The notes beneath the pieces were generated by a model. That model searched no databases. It saw nothing but the letters and a program-made list of their open reading frames with translations, and was not told where the DNA came from. Made by a program: the position numbers and the translations under genes. Positions 1 to 11,187 of a stretch of DNA of 64,000 nucleotides are shown here, one piece after another. This DNA comes from Nitriliruptoraceae bacterium (GTDB taxonomy: Bacteria; Actinomycetota; Nitriliruptoria; Nitriliruptorales; Nitriliruptoraceae): assembly GCA_018401275.1 (NCBI GenBank), contig JAGYKW010000001.1, positions 552,001 to 616,000 of the forward strand. Reading direction: 5' to 3'. Positions within the stretch are counted from its first letter, which is position 1. Every line of letters begins with the position of its first letter.

Positions 1-1403
1 CGCGTCCCAGAGCCCGGTTCCGGCATCGGAAGGCGCACCAGGCCGCGTCCGGCGCCGAGGTCCAGCACGACGCTGTCCCAGCCGGCCGCGACGACCTCGT
101 CGGGGAAGCGGCGGACGCACTCGCCCCGGAACCAGGCGCGCGTGTCCTCGGGCGGCGTGCGCATGGCACGGGAGACCTCCTCGTCCGAGGTGAGACGCGG
201 GATCCGTCCGGCGGCGACCAGGCGATGGTGCAGGCCCTTGTCGCGCCGGACGTCGTGGTACTGCAGGTCGACCATCCGGATGCGATCGTGCATCGCGGGC
301 AGCTCGTGGCGGGCCCGGTAGGCATCGATGAGATCGAGCTTCGTCGCCCAGTCGGCGAGCCCCACCAGCGCCGCAGCCCCCTCCCGGCCGGCCGCGATCA
401 TGTCCGACCAGCGGGCGAGCACCTCGCGGTCCTCCGCGCTCCCTGCAGCAGCCACCGCTGCGCAGCGCTCGAGGTGCTCCTCCTGGAGGTCGAGCGCCGT
501 CCAGCTGCGTCCGTCGGTCGTCCTGACGGTCGCGCGCAGCGTGGGGTCGTGGCTGAGGATGCGGAACGCAGCGACGGGGTCCTCGAGCTCGAGCGGCTCG
601 GGCAGTGTGCCCTCGGTGATCGCGGCGAGCAGCAGCAGCATCGCTCCGACCTTCACGAACGTCGCGGTCTCGCTCAGGTTCGCGTCGCCGTTGATGACGT
701 GCAGCCGTCGGTAGCGGTCGACGTCGGCGTGCGGCTCGTCGCGCGTGTTCATGATCGGCCGACGCACCGTCGTCTCGAGCCCGATCTCCACCTCGAAGAA
801 GTCCGCTCGCTGCGAGAGCTGGAAGTGCACCGACGCGTCGTGCTCGGAACCGACGCGACCAGCGCCGACGAGGACCGGACGGCTGACGAACATCGGCAGG
901 AGGTGACGGGTCAGCAGCCCGAAGGGCACCGATCGGGCGACGAGGTAGTTCTCGTGGGTGCCGTAGGCCGCGCCCTTGCCATCGGTGTTGTTCTTGTGGA
1001 CGTGGACCGCGCTGCCCTCGGGCAGCATGCGCTCGGCCGCGCGGGCGGCGGCCTCGACGATGCGCTCGCCTGCGACGTCCCAGACGACGAGGTCGCGCGC
1101 GCTCGCACACTCGGGTGTCGCGTACTCCGGGTGGGCGTGGTCGACGTAGAACCGGGCACCGTTGGTCAGCACGAGGTTGGCCGGCCCCGGCTCGCCCACC
1201 AGCAGCTCGGGCGGCTCGGGTCGCACCGGTGTCGCGCGAGCATCGCGCTCCGGCCGTTCCTCGGTGTAGTCCCAGCCGACGTCCCCGCCCCCGGCCAGCT
1301 CGCGGTGGGCGTTGACGAGCAGCGCCGATGCGCGCACCGGATGCACGTCCTCGGGACCGGTCACCGCGATGCCGTACTCGGTCTCGACGCCGACGAATCC
1401 CAC
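1..1403 (-). CDS. dop: Dop, Pup deamidase/depupylase (3' end cut by window)
   Basis: Dop deamidates Pup-Gln and removes Pup from tagged proteins in the actinobacterial Pup-proteasome system. The GTG start lies 2 nt after the arc stop. The N-terminus reads VGFVGVETEYGI, the glutamine-synthetase-like fold signature shared by Dop and PafA. FYVDHAHPEYATPEC contains the Asp expected to act in catalysis, followed by HKNNTDGKGAAYGTHENYL and, near the edge, RDKGLHHRLVAAGRIPRL and TRAWFRGEC. These segments resemble Dop more closely than the ligase PafA. About 467 codons are visible and the family runs to about 500, so roughly 35-40 C-terminal residues lie outside the window. Gene order trmI-arc-dop is the usual actinobacterial arrangement; pup and the proteasome subunit genes would be expected just beyond the left edge. 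Confidence 0.93.
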   Translation of the reverse strand, partial: MGFVGVETEYGIAVTGPEDVHPVRASALLVNAHRELAGGGDVGWDYTEERPERDARATPVRPEPPELLVGEPGPANLVLTNGARFYVDHAHPEYATPECASARDLVVWDVAGERIVEAAARAAERMLPEGSAVHVHKNNTDGKGAAYGTHENYLVARSVPFGLLTRHLLPMFVSRPVLVGAGRVGSEHDASVHFQLSQRADFFEVEIGLETTVRRPIMNTRDEPHADVDRYRRLHVINGDANLSETATFVKVGAMLLLLAAITEGTLPEPLELEDPVAAFRILSHDPTLRATVRTTDGRSWTALDLQEEHLERCAAVAAAGSAEDREVLARWSDMIAAGREGAAALVGLADWATKLDLIDAYRARHELPAMHDRIRMVDLQYHDVRRDKGLHHRLVAAGRIPRLTSDEEVSRAMRTPPEDTRAWFRGECVRRFPDEVVAAGWDSVVLDLGAGRGLVRLPMPEPGSGT

Positions 1404-1405
1404 GT

Positions 1406-3178
1406 TCAGCGGTCCGAGCCCGTGCCGGAGCGTCGCGCGCCCGCGAGCGGTCGCACGGCCACGATCGGCTCGCCGCGTCGTCCGCTGATCCGGGCCCAGT
1501 CGTCCGGGTTCGCCGTGCTCGGGAGGTCCTCGTTCTCGCGGAACTCCTCGCGCACGGCCTCGACGACGTCGGATGCGGCGATGCCGACGGCGAGGCCGAG
1601 CACCTGCCGCTTGACCGCCCTTCGCTTGGCCCGCGCGACGATGCTCGCGAGCATCGCGCCGGAGCTGAAGTGCCGGAAGTGCAGCACCTCGCTCCCGCCG
1701 CTCGCGTAGCGGACCTCGAGGAACTCGGTGTCGGGGACATCGTCGTACACGTGCGCCACGGCGAGGTCCATCAACGACGCGACCGCTGCCGTCGCATCGG
1801 CATCGTGCTCCGCCAGCAACGCGACATCGAGCGGGAGGTCCGGGGTGAGGCTCAGCCGCAGGATCTCTCGCGCGGCGACGCGGTCGGGCCGCTCGATGCG
1901 GATCTTCACGTCGAGCCGGCCGGGACGAAGGATCGCCGGATCGATCATGTCCTCGCGGTTCGAGGCCCCGATGACGATCACGTCCCGCAGGCTCTCGACA
2001 CCATCGATCTCCGCGAGCAGCTGCGGGACGATGGTCGTCTCGACGTCGGTCGAGATCCCGGTCCCGCGCGTGCGGAACAGGGCCTCCATCTCGTCGAAGA
2101 AGACGACGACCGGGTAGCCCTCCCGCGAGCGTTCCCGAGCGCGTTGGAAGATGAGACGGATCTGGCGCTCCGTCTCACCGACGTACTTGTTCAGCAGCTC
2201 CGGTCCCTTGATGCTGAGGAAATGGCTTCGGGCCGGCGCGTCAGGATCGCCCGACGCACGGCGCGCGAGGGAACTCGCCACGGCCTTCGCGATCATGGTC
2301 TTGCCGCAGCCGGGAGGCCCGTAGAGGAGGATGCCCTTGGGCGCCTCGAGGGCGTAACGCTCGTAGAGATCGGCATGCAGGTACGGGATCTCGATCGCGT
2401 CGCGGATGGCCTCGATCTGCGCGCCGAGTCCACCGATGTCCTCGTAGGCGACGTCGGGGACCTCCTCGAGCACGAGCCGATCGACCTCGCTGCGCTCGAT
2501 GCGCTCGCTCGCGGTCCCGCTGCGCACATCGACGAGCAGCGTGTCCCCCGCGCGGACTCCGCGTTCACGCACCTGCGCCGAGAGGTGGATGACACGCTCG
2601 TCGTCACCGCGCCCGATGACCAGCACGCGTCCGTCGTCGAGCAGCTCGGCCACGGCCATCAGCTCGCCGCGGTCCTCGAACCCGCCGACGCCGACGACCT
2701 GGAGGGCATCGTTGAGCAGCAGCTCCTGACCCGGCTCCAGCACGTCCGGACGTGCCTCGCTGGTCGCCTCGACCTGGACCTTGCGCCCCTGGACGATGAC
2801 GGTCAGGCCGCCATCGGCGCCCACGCCGACGTAGGTGCCGACGGTGTGCGGAGGAGCGGACAGCCGCTCGACCTCCGCCTTGAGCTCCGCGATGTGCGCT
2901 CGCGCGGTGCGCAGCGTCTCGGCGAGCCGGCCGTTCTGCGCCACGGACGACTCCAGCTCCTGCCGAGCAGCCTGCAGCTGGTCCTCGAGGGCAGTGATGC
3001 GCTGCGGTGTGCTGCCGACGCGCTCGCGCAGCAGCGTGAGCTCGGTGCGCAGCAGCGCCAGCTCGTCATCGAGCGGGCGTCCCTGCCCCGCCCCCCGAGC
3101 CAGTGGTCCCATGGCGTCCCACGACTCGTCGTCGTCCGGTCGCCCTTCACCGCGTGCGTTCTGCTGTGGCACGTGCAC
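1406..3178 (-). CDS. arc: ARC/Mpa proteasome-associated AAA+ ATPase
   Basis: This is the ring-forming unfoldase that recognises Pup-tagged proteins and feeds them to the 20S proteasome. The 590-aa protein has a coiled coil (about residues 25-95), a double-OB region (about 95-235), then an AAA+ module with Walker A GPPGCGKTMIAKAVA and Walker B VVFFDEMEALF. The late segment NPDDWARISGRRGEPIVAV matches the conserved end of the ATPase domain. After that the protein stops at ...RSGTGSDR, so the C-terminal GQYL tail that docks Mpa/ARC onto the proteasome alpha ring is absent. No such tail is visible in the other frames. The gene starts 18 nt after the trmI stop and ends 2 nt before dop. Identity is secure; coupling to a proteasome is less so. 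Confidence 0.95.
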   Translation of the reverse strand: MHVPQQNARGEGRPDDDESWDAMGPLARGAGQGRPLDDELALLRTELTLLRERVGSTPQRITALEDQLQAARQELESSVAQNGRLAETLRTARAHIAELKAEVERLSAPPHTVGTYVGVGADGGLTVIVQGRKVQVEATSEARPDVLEPGQELLLNDALQVVGVGGFEDRGELMAVAELLDDGRVLVIGRGDDERVIHLSAQVRERGVRAGDTLLVDVRSGTASERIERSEVDRLVLEEVPDVAYEDIGGLGAQIEAIRDAIEIPYLHADLYERYALEAPKGILLYGPPGCGKTMIAKAVASSLARRASGDPDAPARSHFLSIKGPELLNKYVGETERQIRLIFQRARERSREGYPVVVFFDEMEALFRTRGTGISTDVETTIVPQLLAEIDGVESLRDVIVIGASNREDMIDPAILRPGRLDVKIRIERPDRVAAREILRLSLTPDLPLDVALLAEHDADATAAVASLMDLAVAHVYDDVPDTEFLEVRYASGGSEVLHFRHFSSGAMLASIVARAKRRAVKRQVLGLAVGIAASDVVEAVREEFRENEDLPSTANPDDWARISGRRGEPIVAVRPLAGARRSGTGSDR

Positions 3179-3196
3179 CGCCCTCCGCCGTCGCCC

Positions 3197-4078
3197 TCAG
3201 TCTACGGGGAGGCTCCTGCGCCGCTTCCTGGGCAGGGCGGGCCCGCCGTCCTCGCGCCGCGGGACGCGCCGCGCACGGGTCAGGAACGCCGTGTGCGCGA
3301 CCATGCGGTGGGCAGGGCGTACGGCCAGACCGTCGACGTCCCAGCCGCGCACCAGCGTCTCGGACGTCGCGACGTCACTGAAACCGCCGTGGCCCCACAG
3401 CTCCTCCGTGATCTGCATCACCTGCGGGACGGAGGGCAGGTAGGTGACCAGGATGCCGCCCGGCGACAGCGCCGTCGCGACGCCACCCAGTGCGAGCCAC
3501 GGCTCGGGGAGGTCGAGCACGACGCGGTGCGCGGTCGTGCTCGCGAGCACGTCAGCGACGTCGCCGATCTCGAGGGTCCAGTTCGGCACCGGTCCACCGT
3601 GGAAGCGCTCGACGTTGCGACGCGCGTCGACGGCGTGGTCCTCGCGGCGCTCGACCGACAGCACAGCACCGTCGGGGCCGACGGCGTCGAGCAGCGCGAG
3701 GCTCAACGCTCCCGAACCCGCACCGGCCTCGACGACGCGCATGCCGGGACGGATGTCGGCGAGCGCGACGATCATCGCCTGGTCCTTGGGGTAGACGACC
3801 TGCGCGCCCCGCTGCATCTTGAGCACGAAGTCCTCGCGCGTCGGACGCAGCGCGATGATCTCGACGCCCTTGGGGGTGGCGACCGACGTCCCCTCCGGGG
3901 CACCGATCAACGCGTCGTGCTCGAGCGCACCGGCGTGCGAGTGCCAGGTGCTTCCGGTCGCGAGCACGATGAGCGAGCGACGACCCTTCTCGTCGCGCAG
4001 GACGACGAGCTCGCCGTCACCGAGCGGACGTGGGTCACCGGGCACCACCATCCGGCCCTGGGGCGCGTCCTTGCTCAT
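3197..4078 (-). CDS. trmI: tRNA (adenine-58-N1)-methyltransferase TrmI
   Basis: TrmI methylates N1 of adenine 58 in the tRNA T-loop using S-adenosylmethionine, acting as a tetramer. The 293-aa protein has the small N-terminal beta domain (LVVLRDEKGRRSLIVLATGS), the linker QVVYPKDQAMIVALADI, and SAM motif I VVEAGAGSGALSLALL followed by VLSVERRED. The ATG at 4078 overlaps the preceding glycosidase stop (ATGA), which decides the start; an in-frame upstream start would run 25 codons into that gene. Co-location with arc and dop matches mycobacteria, where the homologue lies beside mpa. It is one of the housekeeping genes in the acnA-to-dop run and probably shares its transcript. Confidence 0.93.
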   Translation of the reverse strand: MSKDAPQGRMVVPGDPRPLGDGELVVLRDEKGRRSLIVLATGSTWHSHAGALEHDALIGAPEGTSVATPKGVEIIALRPTREDFVLKMQRGAQVVYPKDQAMIVALADIRPGMRVVEAGAGSGALSLALLDAVGPDGAVLSVERREDHAVDARRNVERFHGGPVPNWTLEIGDVADVLASTTAHRVVLDLPEPWLALGGVATALSPGGILVTYLPSVPQVMQITEELWGHGGFSDVATSETLVRGWDVDGLAVRPAHRMVAHTAFLTRARRVPRREDGGPALPRKRRRSLPVD

Positions 4079-6510
4079 CGGGTCCCCGGTGCCAGCGGCG
4101 CCCCAACGGACGTCGGGGTGCGCGGCGGCGTGCTGCTCGGATCGACCCAGCATGACGCGACGTCGCGCGCGATGGGCGCGCCGACCTGCAGCGTCACCGG
4201 CTCGCCGCGGACCTCGACGACCAGATCCTCACCCTCGAGAAGCTCGAGCTCGATGCGGCCGGGCGTGAGCGCGACCCGCAGCGAGCGATCACGGAAGCGC
4301 AGCGGGAACGACAGCTCCGACCAGCCACCCGGCAGGCGCGGATCGAAGCGCAGCGCTCCCCCGTGGTCACGCATGCCGGCGAATCCGTAGGTGAGCGCCA
4401 TCCACACGCCGCCGGTCGAGGCGATGTGGACGCCATCGACCACGTTGCCGCTCACATCCGCGAGGTCCATCATCAGCGCGCAGCGGAAGTACTCGGTGGC
4501 GAGCTCCTCGTAGCCGATCTCTGCCGCGAGGATCGCCTGCACGCAGGCCGACAGCGACGAGTCGCCCGTCGTGAGCGGGTCGTAGTAGTCGAAGTTGCGT
4601 CGCTTCTGCTCGATGGAGAACTCGTCACCGAGCAGGAACATGGCGAGGACGACGTCGGCCTGCTTGAGCACCTGGTGCCGATAGATGACCAGGGGGTGGT
4701 AGTGGAGCAGGAGCGGGTAGTGGTCGACGGGCGTGGAGGCGAAGTCCCAGACCTCCTTCTCGAGGAAGGTGTCGTCCTGCGGGTGGATGCCGCGCTCCGC
4801 GTCGAACGGTACGTACATCGCATCCGCGCAGCGACGCCACTCATCGATCTCCCCGTCCTGGAGGTCGAGACGACGGCGCAGCGTGCGGTGGGCGTCGGGA
4901 TGCTCGTCCGCGAGCCACGTCAGCACCTCAGCTGCATAGCGCAGGTTGTGCCGCGCCATGAGGTTGGTGAACGCGTTGTCGTTGACCACGGTCGTGTACT
5001 CGTCAGGACCCGTCACCCCATGGATATGGAAGCGGTCATCGAGCGGGTTGGTGAACCCGAGCCCGGCCCACATGCGCGCGGTCGAGACGAGGATCTCGGC
5101 CCCGAGGTCGACGAGGATGCCGGTGTCCCCACGGACGTCCACGTAACGCTTGAGTGCATACGCGATGTCGGCGTTGATGTGGTACTGCGCCGTGCCGGCC
5201 GCGTAGTACGACGATGCCTCCTCACCGTTGATGGTGCGCCACGGGAACAGCGCACCACGCTCGGAGAGCTCCGCCGCGCGCTCGCGCGCCTGGGGCAGCA
5301 TCGACTCGCGGAAGCGCAGCAGGTTGCGCGTGATGCGCGGCTCCGTGTACGTCAGGAACGGCGTCACGTAGATCTCCGTGTCCCAGAAGTAGTGCCCCTC
5401 GTAGGCCTGGCCGGTCAGGCCCTTCGCTGGGATGCCCGTCGTCTCCGCGCGCGCGGAGGCCTGATGCAGCTGGAAGAGGTTCCAGCGCACCGCCTGCTGG
5501 AAGCGCTCCGGTCCGTCGATGTGCACGTCAGCCCGCCGCCAGAAGTCCTCCAGCTCGAGCCGTTGTCCGTCCTCCAACCCAGCTGCGCCGAGCTCCATCG
5601 CGCGGTCGAGCGATCGGAGCCCGCGGTCCACGAGCTCGACCGCAGGCACGTGCCGCGAGGTGTGGTAGGTGAACAGCTTCTCGACGCGGATCGGGACCCC
5701 AGCGGTCGCCTGGACGCTGAACACGACCTTGCCGAGGTCCTCCGACCACGACGTCGCGGTGTGCACCTCGTCGTGCGAGGTCACCCGGTGATCGACGCCG
5801 ACGCACATCGTCATCCCGGAGTGCGTGGTCTGGTAGCCGGTGACGATGCGGGTGCCCTCCTCCACGTGCGTCCGCGCGTTGAGCACCCGGTCGGTGAACA
5901 CGCGGGCACGTCGCGGATCGTGTCCGTTCGACCCGATACGCCGCTCGTCGATCGCGGCCGAGTCCTGACGGTTGAGCACTTGCGACGAGATGACGACCGG
6001 CGCATCCGAGTCGACCTCGACCTCCATCGTGATCGCCCCGAGATGGCGATGCTCGAGCGAGACCATGCGGGAGGACCGGACCGTGACGTGCTTCCCGGCA
6101 GGTGTCGACCACACGAGCTCGCGTCGCAGCACGCCCTCACGCATGTCGAGCGAACGTTCGTAGGACACGATGCGCGCTGTCGGCAGGTAGAGCGGCTCGT
6201 CGTCGACGTACAGCTTCATGATGGTGACGTCCGGAACGTTCACGATCGTCTGACCGGTGCGGGCGAAGCCGAAGGCCTGCTCCGCGTGCACGATGGACCA
6301 GGTCTCGTGGAAACCGTTGAGGAAGGTCCCCGATTCGATCGCCGGACGCGCCTCCTCCACGAGGCCGCGCATCCCGATGAACCCGTTCGAGAGCGCGAAG
6401 ATCGTCTCTGCGTTGCCCATCCACTCGTCGGTGAACGCCGCCTCGACGATGCGCCACGGGTCGTCGGGATACAGGTCCAGCGGCGGGACGCGCAGCCGCC
6501 GCGGGATCAC
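4075..6510 (-). CDS. Glycoside hydrolase family 65 phosphorylase (kojibiose/trehalose/maltose type)
   Basis: GH65 enzymes reversibly phosphorolyse alpha-glucosides such as maltose, trehalose or kojibiose to beta-glucose 1-phosphate. The 811-aa protein opens with DPWRIVEAAFTDEWMGNAET, typical of the N-terminal beta-sandwich, then has the (alpha/alpha)6 barrel. The catalytic acid should be Glu504 in HGVTGPDEYTTVVNDNAFTN. Lys616-Gln617 in VLKQADVVLAMFLL and the late motif HIASTGGVWMALTYGFAGMR are features of the phosphorylases rather than the hydrolytic members. The GTG start at 6510 overlaps the msrA stop (GTGA) and the stop overlaps trmI (ATGA). Substrate cannot be read from sequence. No beta-phosphoglucomutase-type HAD gene is adjacent, unlike many GH65 loci. 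A hydrolase is a less likely alternative. Confidence 0.85.
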   Translation of the reverse strand: MIPRRLRVPPLDLYPDDPWRIVEAAFTDEWMGNAETIFALSNGFIGMRGLVEEARPAIESGTFLNGFHETWSIVHAEQAFGFARTGQTIVNVPDVTIMKLYVDDEPLYLPTARIVSYERSLDMREGVLRRELVWSTPAGKHVTVRSSRMVSLEHRHLGAITMEVEVDSDAPVVISSQVLNRQDSAAIDERRIGSNGHDPRRARVFTDRVLNARTHVEEGTRIVTGYQTTHSGMTMCVGVDHRVTSHDEVHTATSWSEDLGKVVFSVQATAGVPIRVEKLFTYHTSRHVPAVELVDRGLRSLDRAMELGAAGLEDGQRLELEDFWRRADVHIDGPERFQQAVRWNLFQLHQASARAETTGIPAKGLTGQAYEGHYFWDTEIYVTPFLTYTEPRITRNLLRFRESMLPQARERAAELSERGALFPWRTINGEEASSYYAAGTAQYHINADIAYALKRYVDVRGDTGILVDLGAEILVSTARMWAGLGFTNPLDDRFHIHGVTGPDEYTTVVNDNAFTNLMARHNLRYAAEVLTWLADEHPDAHRTLRRRLDLQDGEIDEWRRCADAMYVPFDAERGIHPQDDTFLEKEVWDFASTPVDHYPLLLHYHPLVIYRHQVLKQADVVLAMFLLGDEFSIEQKRRNFDYYDPLTTGDSSLSACVQAILAAEIGYEELATEYFRCALMMDLADVSGNVVDGVHIASTGGVWMALTYGFAGMRDHGGALRFDPRLPGGWSELSFPLRFRDRSLRVALTPGRIELELLEGEDLVVEVRGEPVTLQVGAPIARDVASCWVDPSSTPPRTPTSVGAPLAPGTR

Positions 6511-7156
6511 GCAACACCCAGTGGGACGTAGGGCGCCTGGCAGAAGCCATGGTTGCAGTACCCACCGGGATTCTTCGCGAGGTACTGCTGGTGCTCCTCC
6601 TCCGCGTGGTAGAGCGCACCGAGCGGTTCGATCGTCGTGGTGATGCGACCGTGGCCGAGCGCATCGAGCGACTCCTGGTAGCGCGCGAGGCTCGCACGCG
6701 CGACACGCTCCTGCTCCGACCCCGACGTCAGGACGATCGACCGGTACTGCGTGCCGATGTCGTTCCCCTGACGCATCGCCTGCGTCGGGTCGTGCTGCTC
6801 CCAGAACGGACCCAGCACCGCTTCGAAGGTGATGACCTCCGGGTCGAACACGGCGACCGCGACCTCCGCATGCCCCGTCTGGCCGGTGCAGACCTCGCGG
6901 TAGGTCGGGTTGGGCGTGTGTCCACCCGCGTAGCCCACGAACGTCGTCGTGACGCCTCCCAGCTGCCACAGGATGCGCTCGGCGCCCCAGAAGCACCCCA
7001 TGCCGAGCACCGCGAGCTCGTGCCCCTCGGGCCACGGGGGCAGGATGGAGCGCCCATGGACGAAGTGCGCGCCGGAGAGTCGCACCGGCTGGTCACGCCC
7101 GGGGAGCGCTTCGCCGGGGCCGACGACCTCCGCCGCCTGCCGACCCAGGCCGAACA

Positions 7157-7160
<4 letters not shown>
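6507..7160 (-). CDS. msrA: Peptide methionine (S)-S-oxide reductase MsrA
   Basis: MsrA repairs oxidised methionine in proteins with thioredoxin as reductant. The 217-aa protein has the catalytic motif [13 protein letters not shown], then [27 protein letters not shown] and [11 protein letters not shown] in the expected order. The C-terminal [20 protein letters not shown] supplies two further cysteines, consistent with the long form that uses resolving cysteines. About 45 residues precede the catalytic Cys, as in that form. ATG at 7160 overlaps the acnA stop by 4 nt; a second Met codon follows directly. Its place between aconitase, a Fe-S enzyme sensitive to oxidation, and the GH65 gene suggests co-expression, but no functional link is shown. 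Confidence 0.95.
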
Positions 7161-9820
<2,660 letters not shown>

Positions 9821-9881
9821 GACTGCTCCTCGTGCCGCCTCGATCGGAACGCCCGGGGGCGCCTGAACACCTGCACGCCGG

Positions 9882-9904
9882 ACCCGACAGACCTTACCCG
9901 ACAG
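9882..9904. promoter_or_regulatory. Direct repeat ACCCGACAG x2 between acnA and gpmA
   Basis: ACCCGACAG occurs at 9882-9890 and again at 9896-9904, a 14-bp period. The leftward -10 TAAGGT for acnA (9896-9891) sits in the gap between the copies, and a rightward TAGCGT (9909-9914) for gpmA follows 4 nt after the second copy. A dimeric regulator binding here would affect both divergent promoters. Binding is inferred only from the repeat and its position. Confidence 0.5.
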
Positions 9905-9908
9905 CCGC

Positions 9909-9914
9909 TAGCGT
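9909..9914 (+). promoter_or_regulatory. Putative -10 element of gpmA (TAGCGT)
   Basis: TAGCGT lies 58 nt before the gpmA ATG and fits the TANNNT pattern found in nearly every intergenic region of this window. No convincing -35 hexamer is present. The start point would be near 9921. Confidence 0.45.
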
Positions 9915-9972
9915 CCCTCCTGCGCGTGTTCCTGCTCATCCGCCGCAGTCCTGCCCAACCCTGGAGGCCATC

Positions 9973-10578
9973 ATGCCGAGGCTCGTCCTGGTCCGTCACG
10001 GTCAGTCACTGTGGAACCTCCAGAACCGGTTCACCGGCTGGGTCGACGTCCCGCTCACCGCGACCGGGGAGGACGAGGCACGGCGTGCCGGCGAGCGCCT
10101 GCGCGGCTCGACGTTCGACGTCGCCTACACGTCCGCGCTGTCACGAGCGCAGGAGACGCTGCGACTGATCGTGGAGACCTCCGGGATCGTCGCGCCCGTC
10201 ATCCGTGATGCGGCGCTCAACGAGCGCGACTACGGCGACCTCGCGGGCCTCGACAAGGCGGCGACGGCAGCCCGTTACGGCGCCGAGCAGGTCCACGTCT
10301 GGCGTCGATCGTTCGATGTCGCTCCGCCGGGTGGCGAGTCGCTCAAGGACACGGCAGCGCGCACGCTGCCGTTCTTCGAGCGGGCCGTGCTCGAGGACAT
10401 CCGTGCCGGACGCGACGTGCTCGTCGTCGCGCACGGCAACTCGAACCGATCGATCGTCATGCGGCTCGACGGGCTCGACGAGCAGGCGGTGACGAGCCTC
10501 GAGATCGCCACCGGAGTGCCGCTCGTCTACGAGCTCGATTCGACCGGTGCGGTCCTCGCGAAGGACGTGCTGAGCTGA
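9973..10578 (+). CDS. gpmA: 2,3-bisphosphoglycerate-dependent phosphoglycerate mutase
   Basis: The enzyme interconverts 3- and 2-phosphoglycerate in glycolysis and gluconeogenesis through a phosphohistidine. LVLVRHGQSLWNLQNRFTGW carries the phosphorylated His near the N-terminus. ALNERDYGDLAGLDK and VVAHGNSNRSIVMRLDGL hold the other conserved active-site residues. At 201 aa it is shorter than the 230-250-aa enterobacterial form, so it belongs to the compact group. ATG at 9973 is preceded by TGGAGG. It lies apart from gapA-pgk-tpiA elsewhere in the window but completes the same lower-glycolytic stretch. The Nudix gene follows with an apparent 4-nt overlap. Confidence 0.94.
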   Translation: MPRLVLVRHGQSLWNLQNRFTGWVDVPLTATGEDEARRAGERLRGSTFDVAYTSALSRAQETLRLIVETSGIVAPVIRDAALNERDYGDLAGLDKAATAARYGAEQVHVWRRSFDVAPPGGESLKDTAARTLPFFERAVLEDIRAGRDVLVVAHGNSNRSIVMRLDGLDEQAVTSLEIATGVPLVYELDSTGAVLAKDVLS

Positions 10579-11174
10579 ACGCGCCTGACTCCCTGCAGCG
10601 CGGAGCTGACCCGCGCGTACAGGACCTGCTCGAGCGATTCGCTCACCACGCGCCGCTCGATGCGCTCGAGTCCGACGCGATCGATCACCTCCGGGGGCTG
10701 CTCGAGACCTCCGCCGCGCCGTTCGCGCGGACGACGCTGCCCGTCCATGTCACCGCGTCCGCCGTCGTGCTCGATGCGACGCGCGACGTCGTGCTGCTGC
10801 ACCTGCACCGCCGCCTCGGACGCTGGCTCCAGCCCGGCGGTCACATCGAGTCCGGAGAGCGCCCTGAGGACGCAGCCGTGCGGGAGACGATCGAGGAGAC
10901 CGCGGTGGCGGTTCGCCATCCCCGCAGCGGGCCGGTGATCGTGCACCTCGACGAGCACCCGGGTCCGGACGGTCACCTGCATCTCGACCTGCGCTACCTG
11001 CTCATGGCCGATGCCGATGCACCGGCGGTCGGGAACGGCGAGGCGACCGGGGCAGGACCGGGGCCGACGCTGCGCTGGGAGGACGCCGACGGCGTCGCGC
11101 GGCACGCGGATCCGTCGCTCGCCCGCGCGGTCGCCGCGCTCCACCGTCGGATCCCGGCGATCGACCTCGACTGA
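10575..11174 (+). CDS. Nudix hydrolase, probable CTG start
   Basis: Nudix enzymes hydrolyse nucleoside diphosphate derivatives. The box GGHIESGERPEDAAVRETI plus EET is visible at about residues 88-110, with Ala in place of the last Gly. Conserved-looking sequence (VQDLLERFAHHAPLD, TLPVHVTASAVVLD) continues upstream of the first in-frame GTG (10767), and no ATG, GTG or TTG occurs before that GTG in this frame. The best candidate is CTG at 10575, which overlaps the gpmA TGA (CTGA) and follows AAGGA by 9 nt. The predicted protein is 199 aa. If translation began at 10767 the first strand of the fold would be lost. Substrate unknown; the family resembles generic Nudix hydrolases found beside metabolic genes. 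Confidence 0.8.
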   Translation: MNAPDSLQRGADPRVQDLLERFAHHAPLDALESDAIDHLRGLLETSAAPFARTTLPVHVTASAVVLDATRDVVLLHLHRRLGRWLQPGGHIESGERPEDAAVRETIEETAVAVRHPRSGPVIVHLDEHPGPDGHLHLDLRYLLMADADAPAVGNGEATGAGPGPTLRWEDADGVARHADPSLARAVAALHRRIPAIDLD

Positions 11175-11187
11175 TCAGGCCGCTGCG

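Noticed and set aside
1328-4390. Open frame of about 1000 codons on the plus strand opposite arc, trmI and GH65
   Set aside because: Arg/Asp/Val-rich composition with no motif; arises opposite real genes because GC-rich codon use suppresses stops in the complementary frame.
6511-7035. N-terminal extension of the GH65 gene by 175 codons
   Set aside because: The extension is msrA read in the wrong frame; the GTG at 6510 with a 4-nt overlap gives the family N-terminus.
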